DNA of 64,000 nt from Stercorarius parasiticus (GCA_013396915.1 VWZL01005191.1:682001-746000), one strand, 5' to 3'. Shown: positions 1 through 12,782, counted from the stretch's first letter. Program-made: numbers and translations. The notes: generated from the sequence alone by a model not told the origin.

Positions 1-1658
1 CTTTTTTTTTTCCTTTCTAGTTATTTCTGAAGCCGTATGAGTGATACCTAATGATAGTTTTTCTTGTTCCCAGCCACATCTTGTCACTTCCTTATTCTAA
101 GCCCATCTTTCTTACTCATCTATCAGTGCTGTACTACATTAGAACATTCAACAGTACCACTTAACTGTAGTATATAAAACATTTTACTCCTACTTCAGTC
201 TGTAACTGCAGATTTAGCCTAATAAAAGGGGCATTTTTGACCTGTACCAATAAACTATAAAATGCACTGTGGCCTAAATGAGAATATTACTTATTATAGA
301 AATCTTCTACACTCACATTAGTCATAAAGCTTTGGTGAAATTGTGCATGTTGAAGGAACGTAGCAACCAGAAAGCCTGCAAAGGCATCTCCAGCTAATCT
401 TTTCCAGGAAAGCTATAGAACACAAAATATTTTGAGTGTTATTTTTCTAATAACTGAAAGTACAAAAGGATGCATTAAAAATTATGTTTTACTGTGCTTA
501 AGAGAAAGCTAAATGAGAGGCAGGTCAGCAATAACTTAATGTACTTAAAGTCCAAACTTTCTAAAATAGTTTTAAATGGAATAGCTATACTGTTTACATC
601 CTTTCAAGGATCTGAGGGAAAGGTGGTGGGGTTGAGTTCAAACATCATACACTCAGATCTCCCATCCAAAACCGTGTGTCACTCAGAATCTGGATTTGCT
701 CAGAAACTGCTATAAGATGCCCTTTAAGAACTGCTAGTTCTAATATTGCACCATACAATCCAACAAGGTTTTCTTCATCTGTGCTTCTACAATGCTAGTA
801 TAGTGAGTAGTTGCAGGGTATTTTCTTCTATACTTAGCACTTCTCTGCTTTTAATTTAGCCCATTTAAAAAAAAAAAAACCAAAACAAAACATAGGAATT
901 ACTTCATATTTTTAGTTTGCAAATCTTTATTCCCTTAGCCTGCATTGACATAGTGAAAGTTACTTAAATGTTTGCAATAAGTAATACATTTCTGCAAGTG
1001 ATAAGAAAACTTATTTGGTCAAGAACACTTTTTAACAAGAATGCTAACTGCATTTTATATGGAAGTAAAGTTTGACTAAAATTAATCTTCCAAGGTCTAG
1101 TTTTGTCAAAGCTAAACTGAACAAGTTGGGGAGAACAATAGGAAAATATGAGAAATAGGAAAGCTCTTTTTAAGCTGCCAATGTGTATATTAGTAAAGGG
1201 CACACTCCACTGCCTTATGCTCTTGGCTTCAGTTGCAGATTTCAACCTTAATATTATGGGTTTTTAGTTATTAATGTGGAATTCTCTTTACATCAAATTG
1301 TCCACCTTTAAAAACCAAATTGAGTGCAGTAAAATTTTTGTAATCTGTTAGTTTTCTTGGAATATGATGAGCGTGCTAGTGGAGAAGTCCGCTTTATATT
1401 CAGAAAATACTGCAGCATTGCTGCCCTAAACAAGACTCTCAGATTTTGGAGCTAATGGTGTACTTGTTACATTTGCATGAAGTATACTGGCAAGAACTAG
1501 AAAAACTAAAATAATATATTGCCCTTGAATTGTTTCATTCTGTTGAAGCACGGTCCTTCTCTGTAATATCAACTTCTGTTGCATCTCTTCAGTACAAAAA
1601 GAGTTTGGTGGTCCTCACACCACATAGTGTTGAAAGTATCATAGTTAGTATTTCAGGT
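1..1658. other. AT-rich sequence, no gene seen
   Basis: I see no exon with good splice signals, no recognisable repeat and no CpG cluster here. The longest open frames (73 codons plus strand, 93 codons minus strand) have the Phe/Leu/Ile/Ser-rich composition expected of chance frames in AT-rich DNA. An A-rich tract lies near 868-880. Confidence 0.5.
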
Positions 1659-2133
1659 CATAGAATCATAAAATGGTTAGAGTTGGAAGGAATCTTAAAG
1701 ATCATCTAGTTTCAACCCCCCTGCCATGGGCAGGGACACCTCCCACTAGACCAGGCTGCTCAAAGTCCCATCCAACCTGGCCTTGAACGCTTCCAGGGAT
1801 GGGGCAGCCACAACTTCTCTGGGCAGCCTTTTCCAGTGTCTCACCACCCTCACAGTAAAGAATTTCTTCCTGGTATCTAGTCTAATTTTCCCCTCTTTCA
1901 GTTTAAAACCATTACCCCTTGTCCTATCGCTACATTCCCTGATAAAAAGTCCCTCTCCATCTTTCCTGTAGGCCCCTTTAGGTACTGGAAGGCCGCTATA
2001 ATGTCTCCCCATAGCCTTCTCTTCTCCAGGCTGAACAATCCCAACTCTCTCAGCCTGTACTCATAGGAGAGGTGTTCCAGCCCTTTGATCATCTTCATGG
2101 CCCTCCTCTGGACCTTCTCTAACAGGTCCTTTT
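1659..2133 (-). mobile_element. CR1 LINE, 5'-truncated, minus strand
   Basis: The element reads on the minus strand. It starts inside the 3' end of the reverse transcriptase ORF (ORF2) and ends at the tail motif seen here as CATAGAATCAT at 1659. On the minus strand the ORF2 C-terminus is recognisable in two pieces. One frame (1898-2098) carries motifs such as [20 protein letters not shown]. The other (1746-2012) carries RKFFTVRVVRHWKRLPREV-like sequence (RKKFFTVRVV, HWKRLPREVV). A frameshift separates them, so the copy is dead. 5' truncation is usual for CR1. Confidence 0.93.
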
Positions 2134-4109
2134 AACATATTCTTGTTTGGTGTATCAAAGAAATTAAAGTTGAGCTTTGAACCTATGCCATTTTCAGTAC
2201 ATGTTGAAATCCTTCCTCCTTTTAATGAAAGTAGCATACACTTTAACAAATGTTTTACCCGTTGCTTTTGAGGAGTTTCTTACCTTTGAGGTATATAAGC
2301 TGAGTAGTGCCGCATTGGATTTAATATTAGTTCTTGTGTCGAAGTGGTGTGTGGAAGTGAACAAATTCACACAAAGAAAGTTGAAATATCTTTCGGTTTA
2401 CTCAGTAAATCAGTCCAGGCTTATTAAGTCAACCGAACAACAGAACTTCTATCAGTTAAACTTTCCACTGGGATTTATGATTGGAGTGCATATAATACCT
2501 CATTACTGATCAATGCACGAGAGATGTTCTGTTGTAATTTGTATTCATGGGAAGTATCTGTACTAGTTTTCATTTTACATTTTTGCAAATAAAATTCCAT
2601 TAATTATTAACCAAAAATTGAGTGAACCTTGAAACTCACTGGATCACTGCAAGAATCAAACAGAAGCAGTGATTTTCCTGGGATACTGTTTATTTCGAAG
2701 TTAGTTTTCCAGTTAATATTACTTGTTTCTTTCCTGTTGATGCACATTTTCAGCAGTTTAAGGAAACAAGAAATATAGTGGTCTAACCAATATTATTTTT
2801 CAAACTAAGTTAAAGTTTAAAGCAAGCTAATAAGACTATCTTCCAAAGCAGCAATAAGGTAATATATAAATTATCAAAGTGCCATCACCGGCATTTATGA
2901 TAAAAATATGCATATTTCTGTATCAAAATCTGAGTTTACCTAAGAGTTTGATTTCTAATGCAATAGAAGTAAATATCTTATAAGTAGAACTTGGGGCAGG
3001 GGGGCTATTAGTTTAAAGAAAAAGCGTTTATAGTTTTTTGCTTGTTTGTTTTCAGGAATTGATTGGTTTGTGCCTATTCCTTTGCTACTTTTGAATATGA
3101 AAGGAAATAGGGAAATAAATTATTTCACAGTAACAGCAGTGCTAGAAATGAGGTTGCATTTTATCTTTTGATAGTCACTTTCTTTAATCTACTCTGGTAA
3201 TAGCCACTCACTACATCTTAAAAAAGAGAGAGAAAAGAAAGTACTTATTTTGCAGAAGGAAATTAGTAAAGCATCTTCATTTTTACTCTTTCCCTGCATG
3301 TAGGAAGCTGTCAAAAAATGTGGCAGCTAATATCATACCCAAACTGACTCGTAGAGACTTCAAGTGTACTAATTTCTTGTGGGGAGTATTTAATTACGAG
3401 CCAGTTCATTGGCCCAGCTGCATCAACATGAATCAGCTGAAGGACCATTTATAGCCATTATTCAGAGTGGGATTTACATTTGATAAATTCATAAGCATTA
3501 TCAAAACGGTAGTAAGTCTGAAATGTTTTAAAAGGTTTAAAAATTCGCAGCAGCTTCCTGACTTAAATGTGTGGCCCAACAGGAAAAAGCAGCGTGAAGT
3601 TCTCTGTTTTGTTTAGGTTAAAAGTTTTGAAGAGTGCTTCTGAAACACTTTATTTACATGGTTTTTTTTCTGGTGCAATATTTTCAGTTGATTCAAATTC
3701 AGCTCAAATTAACAACTCCATGTGCTTTGGGATAATTAAATTACAGTCTCCTCTTATCTTGGCTCACCATGCAGACTGTTGCCCACCCCTATAGCTGCCT
3801 TTACTCTATTGCTATAGCAGCTCCGTTATTTAGGAATAAATCTTTTCTTCTCCCCATCAGTTGTTGTGAAAGGAATGTAAACCACCTGTGAAAAAAATTA
3901 GCATATTTGGATGGACTTCTTGCGTTTGCTTGTCTGGCTGTATTCCCAGTGTTTTTGTGGCAGTGTAAGGGAAGGAGTAAGAAAGGTTTTTTGTCTGTTC
4001 CTGGTTATTAAAATTGACCTGGGATGTACTGTGGGCTGGGAGGGGGAAGGAAAAAAAAAAAAAAGGATGAAGAAAACGAGTTTTTTATGAATCAACGTGG
4101 GAAATAAAG
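2134..4109. other. non-coding stretch, possible conserved element
   Basis: No exon is supported. A 110-codon plus-strand frame at 2177-2509 has no splice context and a chance-like composition. The segment about 3330-3500 is more complex than its surroundings and has several TAAT/ATTA homeodomain-type cores; it is listed as a possible regulatory element. An A-run precedes the CpG-rich block near 4051-4064. Confidence 0.4.
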
Positions 4110-4360
4110 GCGGGGCGAGAGATGTGAAGCCGCAGCCGTTGTGTTGGGGAGCATCGGCCGTGAGATGCCCCCGCGTCGTCTGGGCAACCCAGGTTGCCAT
4201 GGCGACGGCGGCCGCGGGGCCAGTACCGATCGCTGACGCCCGGCCCTCCCAGGGCTGCGAATGCCAGCCGGGTGTTAGCCACCCTCCAAACCTTTGACTG
4301 GCAAAATGCTTTTATTCGCGCCTGAAGAGGGGCCCGGCTGAAGGCGGCTGCCGGGTTTCA
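4110..4360. promoter_or_regulatory. CpG-rich island with GC box and RFX X-box, probable promoter
   Basis: About 20 CpG dinucleotides fall in roughly 180 bases, while the flanks have very few. A GC box (GGCGGGGCG) lies at about 4110-4118. GTTGCCATGGCGAC at 4193-4206 differs by one base from the palindromic RFX 'X-box' (GTTGCCATGGCAAC), which RFX factors use to drive ciliary genes. Just before it, GGCAACC-CA-GGTTGCC at 4183-4198 is a second perfect inverted repeat. The X-box is palindromic and holds an ATG with good Kozak context on both strands, so direction cannot be read from it. The plus-strand ATG opens a short frame beginning MATAAAGPVPIAD; the minus-strand ATG opens one beginning MATWVAQTTRG. 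Neither is followed by a strong splice donor. The island may serve one gene or a divergent pair. Confidence 0.55.
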
Positions 4361-6312
4361 AAAGCTGTTAAACGTTTAGCAAAACTTTCTGGCTGTGGGT
4401 GTTTGTTTCTGCTGGTTGACAGAAAGAAGTGATACGCACAGCTTAAAAGGCAAATTTGGAAAACAAAGTAGCACTAGTACTACTCCAGGGAAACTAGTGA
4501 TGATGCGATTATTTTTTAATTTTCTTTTTTTAGTATTTACATAGGTTACTACACTGGTTACTTGGCACATGGTCCCTAGGAGCACAGGCAACTCTAGTTG
4601 CCTTCTGTAAAAATGGCATCAAAATGAAATTGTCCTGCTTATTTGTTAATACGTAGCAATGAGCTTTGGTCACATAGTTTTTCCTGCACAAGTGGGCATT
4701 ATCTGTAGTTCCAAATCTGCATTGTACTTATTCACCTTTAAATGGAGTTTTGAAGCGATGTGTCTTTACATACCAGAAAGAATTGTTAAAATAGCCAATT
4801 ATATTCAACATTAAAAATTTCATCAAAGGAGGACATCATTTGTGTTTGTTTCTGAAAGGTGAAAATCAGTTCACAGTTAAAACTGGTTACTGTATTTTCA
4901 GGTGACTGAGTTTTATATTACCATTGTACCACATAAACTGACTTAAAAGGCAGAATGTTTGTCTTTCTGCTTTTCTTTCCTGTCTGTGCACATATATCTA
5001 TTTATAACATCCAGTCCTCTCACTCAATTCTTCCCTTCAACTGCAGGAAAATGTGTGAAACTGCCTGTAAAATGAGGCGTTTGTTGGGTTGGTTTTGGGG
5101 TTTTTTTTTGGGGGGGGGGGGGGNNNNNNNNNNNNNNNNNNNNGCTTTGCTGTTAAAGTTGTAATGGGACACCCTGAAAGATTTAGGATAAATCCTTGGC
5201 TGAAGGTAAACATGGTAGCTCTTCCTTAAGTGAGTCTGTCATTGAACAGCAGCCTGACTGCCATCAAGAAGAAGGGCTTCTGCCACTTTAGATGTATTTG
5301 TGGAAAGGGGGGAGTTATGGAATGGGTTACTCGGTGAGGAGTTTGTGAACACATTACCTGAGAGAAATGTCTGGAGCAGAGCTGTGCGTACCTATTCTTC
5401 TTTTTTTCTGGTGGGAAGACAAAGAGAAAGAGGAAAAAAATAAATTTTACCCCAAAAGTACATTTTTCTGCATTGTATTGAAAACTGAAATTTCTTTCCA
5501 TTTGGCATGAAATATTTGCTTTTCTGAGAGAAAGGAAGAAAAGCAATAGAGAAAGGAGGAGATGAATGTTACTGCCTTTGCTCAACACCCAGATTACTTC
5601 ATCATTTAGCCAGGATATGAGAAACAGAGATACAGTTTCTTTCTTTTGCTTGAGAATATTTGTGAATTTTCTAGAAATAAACGAGTCATCCAGTCACCAT
5701 CAGATTAGCTACTCCTTTTCCCAATTGGTGCATGCTCTGAATATCTATGGGTGATGAATGGAACAGTCCCGATGGGCTCAGAGTCTAAATTAAGTCTGAA
5801 TGAGAAATGGGTTTGACAGAGTTAATCAAGACATCCAGCATTGGATCATCAACTAACTTTTTAGGTGAAGTTGCGAGATTTATGGCCTAAGATATTACAA
5901 TTTAGATAACCCAGGTCAGGGCATAAAATCTAAGAAGATTTAGATTAATCCGTGGGCCTGTTCTGTGAGGTGCAGGATTTTCTGTGTGGGTGACATGCTA
6001 GTAAAATCAAAAGCAAACATGCCTGCAGCCTTTCTTTTCCCATCTTTCATGCAACCTTTCTTTTTGTAATAACCCAGGAAAACATGCCACAACAAGTGAC
6101 AAATTTTTTTGTCCATCTTTTGAGAAACACAATCCCAAGCACCTTGAATACCTTGGGAATAAAAGATACTGTATTTGACATAGTTCTGTAAATTGTAGGA
6201 CCAATACTACTACTTTATGCTTTTTATGCTTTTTTTTTCCGTTCTTTCTTTTCTTTTGGAGGTTCATGTTTTGCTACAGGATTCAAATTAACATAGTGAC
6301 ATCTGAGGAAAG
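4361..6312 (-). other. possible 3' UTR and downstream flank of the minus-strand gene
   Basis: This lies downstream of the minus-strand stop codon at 6313-6315. On the minus strand an AATAAA hexamer occurs near 4305 (plus-strand TTTATT) and an ATTAAA near 4517, so a 3' UTR of up to about 2 kb is possible; the true cleavage site cannot be told. Long minus-strand frames here (120 codons at 5226-5588, 86 codons at 6007-6267) are low-complexity and not convincing as protein. The stretch includes a gap of 20 undetermined bases. Confidence 0.3.
5110..5143. other. poly-G run followed by 20-base gap
   Basis: Nine T are followed by 14 G (5110-5123) and then 20 N (5124-5143). The gap probably reflects sequencing failure in the G-run, so its length may not be 20. 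Confidence 0.9.
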
Positions 6313-6533
6313 TTACTGTTCTGATTTCACTTCATATTTTTCCAGATCATCTCCCTTATTGCCCTTTTCTGGGTCCTTCATGGGAGAAATTGTTTTAAAA
6401 AGATAATGCGTCAATTTAGGCAGAAACAAGATAAATTCTTCTACAGTTTCAGGAAAATGTCTCTTGTATTTTTCTTTCAAATAATCATCAATGTGAATTA
6501 AGGTCCGAAGTGCAAGTACTAACCAGTCATTTC
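6313..6533 (-). CDS. last coding exon of an unidentified minus-strand gene
   Basis: I read this as a terminal exon of 221 nt: two bases completing a codon, 72 codons, then TAA at 6315-6313. The acceptor is ...AAATACCCAG followed by GAAATGACTGG; its pyrimidine tract is poor because a (TTTA) repeat precedes it on the minus strand. The peptide starts NDWLVLALRTLIHIDD, continues with YLKEKYKRHFPETVEEF and FLPKLTHYLFKTISP, and ends in a charged tail KGDDLEKYEVKSEQ. The balanced mix of charged and hydrophobic residues, with amphipathic helical stretches, is unlike the chance frames elsewhere in the window. I do not recognise the family. The exon before it must end one base into a codon. Likely partners upstream on the same strand are the candidate exons at 29.4 and 34.85 kb. 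Confidence 0.62.
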
Positions 6534-6538
6534 CTGGG

Positions 6539-6560
6539 TATTTATTTATTTATTTATTTG
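6539..6560. repeat. (ATTT)n microsatellite
   Basis: Five tandem TATT/ATTT units lie immediately upstream of the acceptor of the minus-strand terminal exon, and replace the usual pyrimidine tract. Confidence 0.9.
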
Positions 6561-7374
6561 AATTTTTTTCTTCATCTTCTTTTTTAGCCATTGGTCATGG
6601 TTAAGATAAGCATTGAAGAGCACAGCATATATTTCTAACGTCCCTACCATATTTTCCTACACTAACAGAAGGATATAAAGTAGCATTTAGGTCAGGCTTT
6701 CATCCTAAACAAAAATGTCCTTCCTGGTATATACATTTTATGAAAAAATGAGTTCATTCTTTCTTGGGTTTAAAATTGTAATGCTAGCATCTTCCGTCAC
6801 CTCATCAGCCCACTCGTTTCTCAGAATTAATTCCTGGGTTTTGGTATGTCTGTCACAGTGAAACATAAGGGAAAAAAAAGAAACAAAACACCTACTCTTT
6901 TGGACTGGCTACACATTAAAGATTCAAGTAGTATGTTGGCAGTGGTAAGTTCACACTTTAGGCAGAAGTGTTCATTTGGATAGCAGGTGAAGGTTTTTTG
7001 ACTTTCCATAACGTAAGAGAGCAGCCTCTTGTTTAATATACCTGGGGCATTCTAAATTTGTATGTTATTTGTTCCTTTAAAACCCATGGGTTCTTTGACG
7101 TCTTAGTCTACCTGTTAAAAACAAAATATCTGAGAAGGGTCTTAGTTGATACCATTTACCCTAAGTATCCAGGGAAGGAAACTTAGAGAAGCAACTCGTG
7201 TGGAAGCTGGTTATAATCTCTTAGCCTTGCTGTAAATACAAGTGGAAGATCCCAAAAGATGTGCAGTTAAAAAAGAAAAAAAAAAAAGTGTCAGCACTCA
7301 GGAACATCAGTTTCAGTCAGCCTGTGCACAAGACTTGGGTTTGGTTGTTTCAGTGTCGTGTTTTTTTTGGTTTG

Positions 7375-7402
7375 TTTTTTTTTTTTTTTTTTTTTTTTTT
7401 TT
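7375..7402. repeat. poly-T tract (28 T)
   Basis: An uninterrupted run of T is flanked by other T-rich and G-rich runs. It could be the A-tail of an old retroposed sequence on the minus strand, but no body is recognisable. Confidence 0.85.
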
Positions 7403-10400
7403 GGGGTTTTTTTTGTAAAGTTGTGTGTCCCAAAATTGCCAGGAATTGGTTTGAGTTAGTTGGACTGATTTTGCTGTGTTCTTTCACGAATCCTTTGGAG
7501 TTTAGCATAGGGAATCCTGCGAATGTCTGTGACAGTGTTATTTTTTTTTACAGAAGGAAGTACAGAATTATCTGTTGATCAATCAATATTCTCCCCCAGA
7601 AGGGTACATATTGTTCTGTTCTGTTGTAGAAGAGTTAGGTGTTAATGGAGCTATTTTCTGCTGATTTAACTACCTGGTATTAATATTATGGATCAGAAAT
7701 AAACTTTCTAAGTGATTTAAATAAGGACTTATTTTAAATCAATGCAATTATTACTAATGCAAATAGTAACATTGCTATAAAGTACCACTATAGAAGCATC
7801 GTTGTTACTCCAAGTGGAAATATAACATGGCTTGTGTCCCAAAATGCAAGTACAAACCACTATAACATCATTCCCCCCCAGCAAGAGCTGAACAGTGGTT
7901 TGCTGGAAAAGCAAGCATGAAAGACTTTTATTTCTTAAGCGTACACTATAAGCTGATAACTACCATGGTTCAGAGCTTCACACGCTGCAACGAAGTTGTA
8001 ACATTGACCAACTGTTTTAAGCAAATGAAGATTTCAATTTATTTAGTGATGAAATGATTTTCAGATCAGCTCTGGAAACTTTGCTATGAAGCAGATCCAT
8101 GTGTTAAGATACGTAGCATCTCTGTTGCTACACAATTCCTTGCGCCACTTAGTAGATTGGTGAATTCTGTAATATAATACAAATTTATATTTGTTACTAC
8201 TCACAATTTTTTTAAGTATTTTAATTATTCTTTTTCATGTTTATAGAACATTGAAGAGGTACTTCTTTCTTTTATAGTGTTGACATCCTAGATGAGCATG
8301 GTGGGAAGAATACAAAGCTTATCTATCAGCTCACACTTGAAAAGTCTGCGTTTCATTTAAATGATTCAGTGTTCTAACTTGCACGTATAATTACTGTAAG
8401 GCCATAATAACAGGTTAGGAAAAGCAATTTCTTTTTGGACCAGATGATAGTATTACCTGGTAAAGAGAGAATTCCCAGCAAAGATAGGTGTAGATATATT
8501 GTTAAGATTACAGAGCATGATTCTCTTGGTTCCTCCTCCCATCTTTAAAAATGATTGATGCTTTATATTTTGTAAGTGTTGCTCTGGTGCCAATGTCTAG
8601 GAGATTCTAAAAGAAACCAGTTTTATACATTAACCTTCCTGAATAGTTTATGCGTTAAAAATTATAACGGTAAAGTGAAACCAGATGGACTGAGTAGAGT
8701 TGACAGCACCTTTCTGAGTGGTGAAATTGCTATTGATTTATGACAAATGCCAGTAAAAGCAGGCAGGGACTGTTTTGTTGCTGTCAGATGAGAACTGAAA
8801 GTAGGCAGGTTTTGTTATCAATCATTTGTTGTCGGTGTAAGACAGTGGCAGGCTGTTATAATTGATTTGATAGCTCCGTCTGACGAGCTCTAGTGGCCAC
8901 CGCAGATTGTGGCAATGCAGCAGTGCAAAGAATTGACATGAAAAGGAAGTGACATGACTCCTCAGAGGCAAAGTTGTATGATTTAAAGGGGTATGTTTGT
9001 CAAAACATTTTATAAATCAGAACTTTCAGACTGAGATGCAATTTATTGATAGCATACAATTTTCAGGTTAGCCTGGAAATGGGTTTATCTTATATTGTGG
9101 CATTAATTTAATAGATGTTTTATGACCTAAAAGGATTTGCATGGGTAGAGACATTTTCTCCTCTTCTCTTTGCCTTGAACAGCATGATTTCATTCAGTTT
9201 AGTCTTTTAATGAAGCTTTTCCCCTGACATAGTTTCTGTCCCAGTTATGCCTACTGTGACTGTAGAGTATCACTATGATACTTTGATCCTCTAGAATAGG
9301 CTGGGTTTTGTATTTTAAAAAAAAAAAAAATAATAAAAAAAGGGTAGTGATGGCTATTGGAGACCTAACAGGACTATCGGATAAGGTTTTGGGGACTTAA
9401 TTTTGAGGTAACCTCAAATTATTCTATAGCGTAATGTCCAGAAAAACTTACTTGTTTCCCTGTGAATATTTGATTCTTGAACAGTTTTGAAGTTTGAGGT
9501 TCCAGCTGAGTGAATCTGTGAGAAGAAAGAGTTTCTGAAGAACTGGGGTCTAAATTATTTGGACTTCATACAGTCTGTTCATCATCTTACATTTTATCTT
9601 GATGCAACTGCAGCGAGGCATCAGAGTAGAGGTGTAATGCACTCCTTCAGATCACTGAATGACTGCAATAAATCTAGAAATACTGCCTGAAAACCCTATG
9701 CAACTCACTCATAGAAAATGATGCATTTGGCTTCTCTAATGCCGTGTTTATATTAGAGAGTAACACTGTAAATCCAGTTAATTTAAGCTGTAAAAAAACC
9801 CTGGAAGATCCATCCCACAAGAAACAGGTCTGGAACTTGCAGAAGACAATCTGGGTTAATTAGCTGCAACCTTTAAGACACCATTCCAACACGCTGAAGT
9901 TCATGGGTTTTGACATAGGTGGAGTACTGAAATATCAAAACTGCTTGTGTCAAAGGTGATAGTGCTTAATGATGTGTCTAAACTAGTGGTGCTTCTGTGT
10001 CCTTGTCTCACTATTTTATCTGCTACACTTCATCATTAATGCTCATCTCTTTATGCTTGTTTCCACAAGCAGTGTATTTTTATATTCTGTGATTTGTTTA
10101 ATATGCTTAGTTCCCCAATTGAGTAGAATGCTTGCTCATTATGGAGCTGGCACTGCACTGAGGACTCTTACTGAGACTTAGAGCTAAAACTGGCTGCTCT
10201 GCGCTCATGGTATGCTCATTATGCTATCAGTTTCTAACCCTTACCTCCCACCTTCCCCCAGAAAAAATTCTGAAGAATCACTTCAGTTATTAAACTGGTA
10301 TTCCTCTCCACCACTAATACACAACTTTTGTTTTCTGCTTGCTGTTTTAGACTCCTATGTCCTCTTAACAAAATTTGAAACAAGCCACTAGAATGCAACA

Positions 10401-12751
10401 TTGATATTCCAGCCTCTGACCTTAAGGGTACAAATTCCAGAAATTCCTTATTTTTCCTTAGATATTGTGAGCTCTTCTTTGAGTACATGAGCCATATAAT
10501 AGCAATAATTTCCAAAACCAGTATTTATACTAAATATATATGAAACCATTAAAAGGTAAAATCTAAATTTACATATCCTGTAAGCTGAATAAGGTATGGC
10601 GTTTGAGCTTAGTTACAGATGGATAAAATGAATAGCTTGTTTTCATTAATGTAATTTCACTACTTTGGCAACTTGTTATGAAGCTAATACGTAGCTAACA
10701 ATTTTTCTTAGTGTACTTATTCAGAGACTCTCCTTCTGGTCACCAGCAGCAGACCATTAACATTTCGGAGAGCATTTCATTAACATTTACATAGTATCTC
10801 ATCAGAGTGTTCTTTGACTTGATATAGCTTGAGACCAAATCACCTCTTAGATTTCCCAAGGTGCTTCTTGCTTCTGAAGCTGGCATGTCAAAAGCCCTAG
10901 GAACTTGCATGTTTTTCGATTAGAATATAATGATGGGACTGCTGTTCAGGCAGAGCTTTGAAGGAAGTGCACCAAAAGACACCAAAGGCTCCCTACTTAT
11001 CTTCCCAGTGTATAAGACTATAAAAAAGAAGAAAATAATTATGTATGTAGTGAAAAATTGAAGCTGGTGGGTGAGACGGATGACCTTAAAAACTTCAGAA
11101 CCCATTTGTATCCTGCCCTCAGTGTCCTCTGAAAAAGTGCATCTCTCCTTCATCCCATTCCATCCTTCATCAAGAAACTTGGCTAAAACTGAGCATGATT
11201 AGTTCCTCAAGCAAGAAGCAGATTGCCCCATCTCCAGGAGGTTCAAATTCACCTGCTCTGCAAAGGTCAGGAGATGGTAAACAGGCAGCCTTCCTCCCTG
11301 CTAGTAAGGTCTTTTCACAAAATGGATGTTACTGCACCCATGCAGTGAACTGCGAACAAACAAACTTTACAGCTATTTTCTATATAATGCTGTTACCTAG
11401 CAGTAAGTTGAGATAAATTGAATCACTTTAAGGTGTTTAAAAGTTATCTAACGCCTTGTGGGGGGGGGAGGGGAGCAAAGAAAGCTTTCAGTGTTTGCCT
11501 GTGTAACATTGTCCATGAATCGTTAGGTTAAGTTTTATTTCTTTCTTATAAAAGATTTTTATTTTTAGCTGGTTCTTTATTTTTTAGTTTTACTTCCCAT
11601 TCTCCTACCTTGAAGGGTAAGGCTGCACTATATTGCAGTAGATCATATATTTACAGCTTAATACTTTCTGTTAGAAGTTTTCAGGGGACACATTTTAGCT
11701 TGAAATTTTAATTGTATGCATTTATACCTAATCTATGTATTCCATTTCTGCTTTCTGTGGCTTTATTATTATATTTTTCATGGTTTTCTGTCCATTATTG
11801 CTTTGCAAAAGACGAATGCAAGAGACGAAATTGGTAAGCTAAGAGAGGTAAATAATGCAGAATGTTCCCTTATAGAAGGGAAATTATTTCCTTTATTTTA
11901 TTTCTTTGAATTGCAGTTGGGCAAATGTGATTTCTAAGTTGGCTGTGCCCTTTTTCTAAAGCAGTTGAAAATATTTAACCAGGTACTGATGCCTAACTAA
12001 ATCCTACCAAGGTACTGAACAATCTCCATCATTCTTTATCTTCCTAAAACCTCCTGATTTTCCCTTTCACCATATTTTTTTCTGTTTTCTTGAACGGAGA
12101 GGAGAATATAACAATGTCTCTCCATTCTTAGAATGTTATTTAAGATTCTGTGTTCTGAAACCTAAACTGCAAACTTAAAAATTGCAACACCTATCACAGT
12201 AGTTTTATGTTAAGGCATTTTACTAGGACAGCCAGTGGACTTTTACTTATCCACTGATCATTTGTATGCATGCACATGTGTGTGCGTATGCTTATAATGT
12301 GTTAAGACCTGTAGCACTTCAAAATATACATTGCATTACAAATAGGTATAAATCTCCAAATCTGCCCTAGCTGTGCCAAATTTTCTGTGGTTTCAGATGG
12401 CTCCGAATGAATATTTCAACTATGTGACTTTAATATTAATTATCTGCTTCCACATCAGTTTCAGTATGTTAATGTAATTCACGTGGTCTCTGTGTGAAGA
12501 TACATTCCAAATGAAAAGAACTAGTTGTAGAAAAGTATTGTAGGTTGTGGTACCTAATACTGCTATGAGATTAATGTATATAATGTATATTTGTGTGTTG
12601 CTAGAAAAGGGTCTGAATGTGCTGTATGGATAGTAAAAAATGAGAGAAGGGCTGTTCCTCAGTAGGCTGGTACTCAGGCACCTGATCTATTGATAATTTA
12701 AAATTAGGAGTCCTATCCCAATTAATGGAGAAAAGCTAAGGGAAAACCTAC

Positions 12752-12782
12752 CAGAAAGGGAGAATAATCTCTCACAATCATC
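12752..12782 (-). CDS. weak candidate internal exon (31 nt), minus strand
   Basis: Both splice signals are present: acceptor ...AATAACCAACAG, donor CTTTCTG|GTAGGT. One frame is open: one base, then codons reading MIVRDYSPFL, ending on a codon boundary. Its entry phase fits the exit phase of the 29.4 kb candidate exon. The exon is very short, so chance is a serious alternative. Confidence 0.22.

Noticed and set aside
1746..2012. Minus-strand protein-like frames at 1.75-2.1 kb, 31.3-31.6 kb and the frame at 52.6-52.9 kb
   Set aside because: They are CR1 reverse-transcriptase remnants or their antisense, not host genes.
2177..2509. 110-codon plus-strand frame
   Set aside because: It has no splice or promoter context and a Leu/Phe/Ser-heavy composition typical of chance frames in AT-rich DNA.
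5226..5588. 120-codon minus-strand frame
   Set aside because: It is low-complexity (Leu/Phe/Lys runs) with no plausible acceptor. It lies downstream of the supported stop codon.
6801..6849. Minus-strand exon reading HTKTQELILRNEWADE
   Set aside because: It looks like protein and has a good acceptor, but its exit phase does not fit the 6313-6533 exon and the frame meets a stop soon after. It is kept only as a note.
7157..7230. Minus-strand exon after TTGTATTTACAG at about 7.23 kb
   Set aside because: The acceptor is excellent, but all three frames hit a stop before the GTAAAT donor.
8740..9000. Possible structured RNA or microRNA in the motif-rich stretch at 8.8-8.95 kb
   Set aside because: I could not fold a convincing hairpin by eye. 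At most it is a conserved-element candidate.
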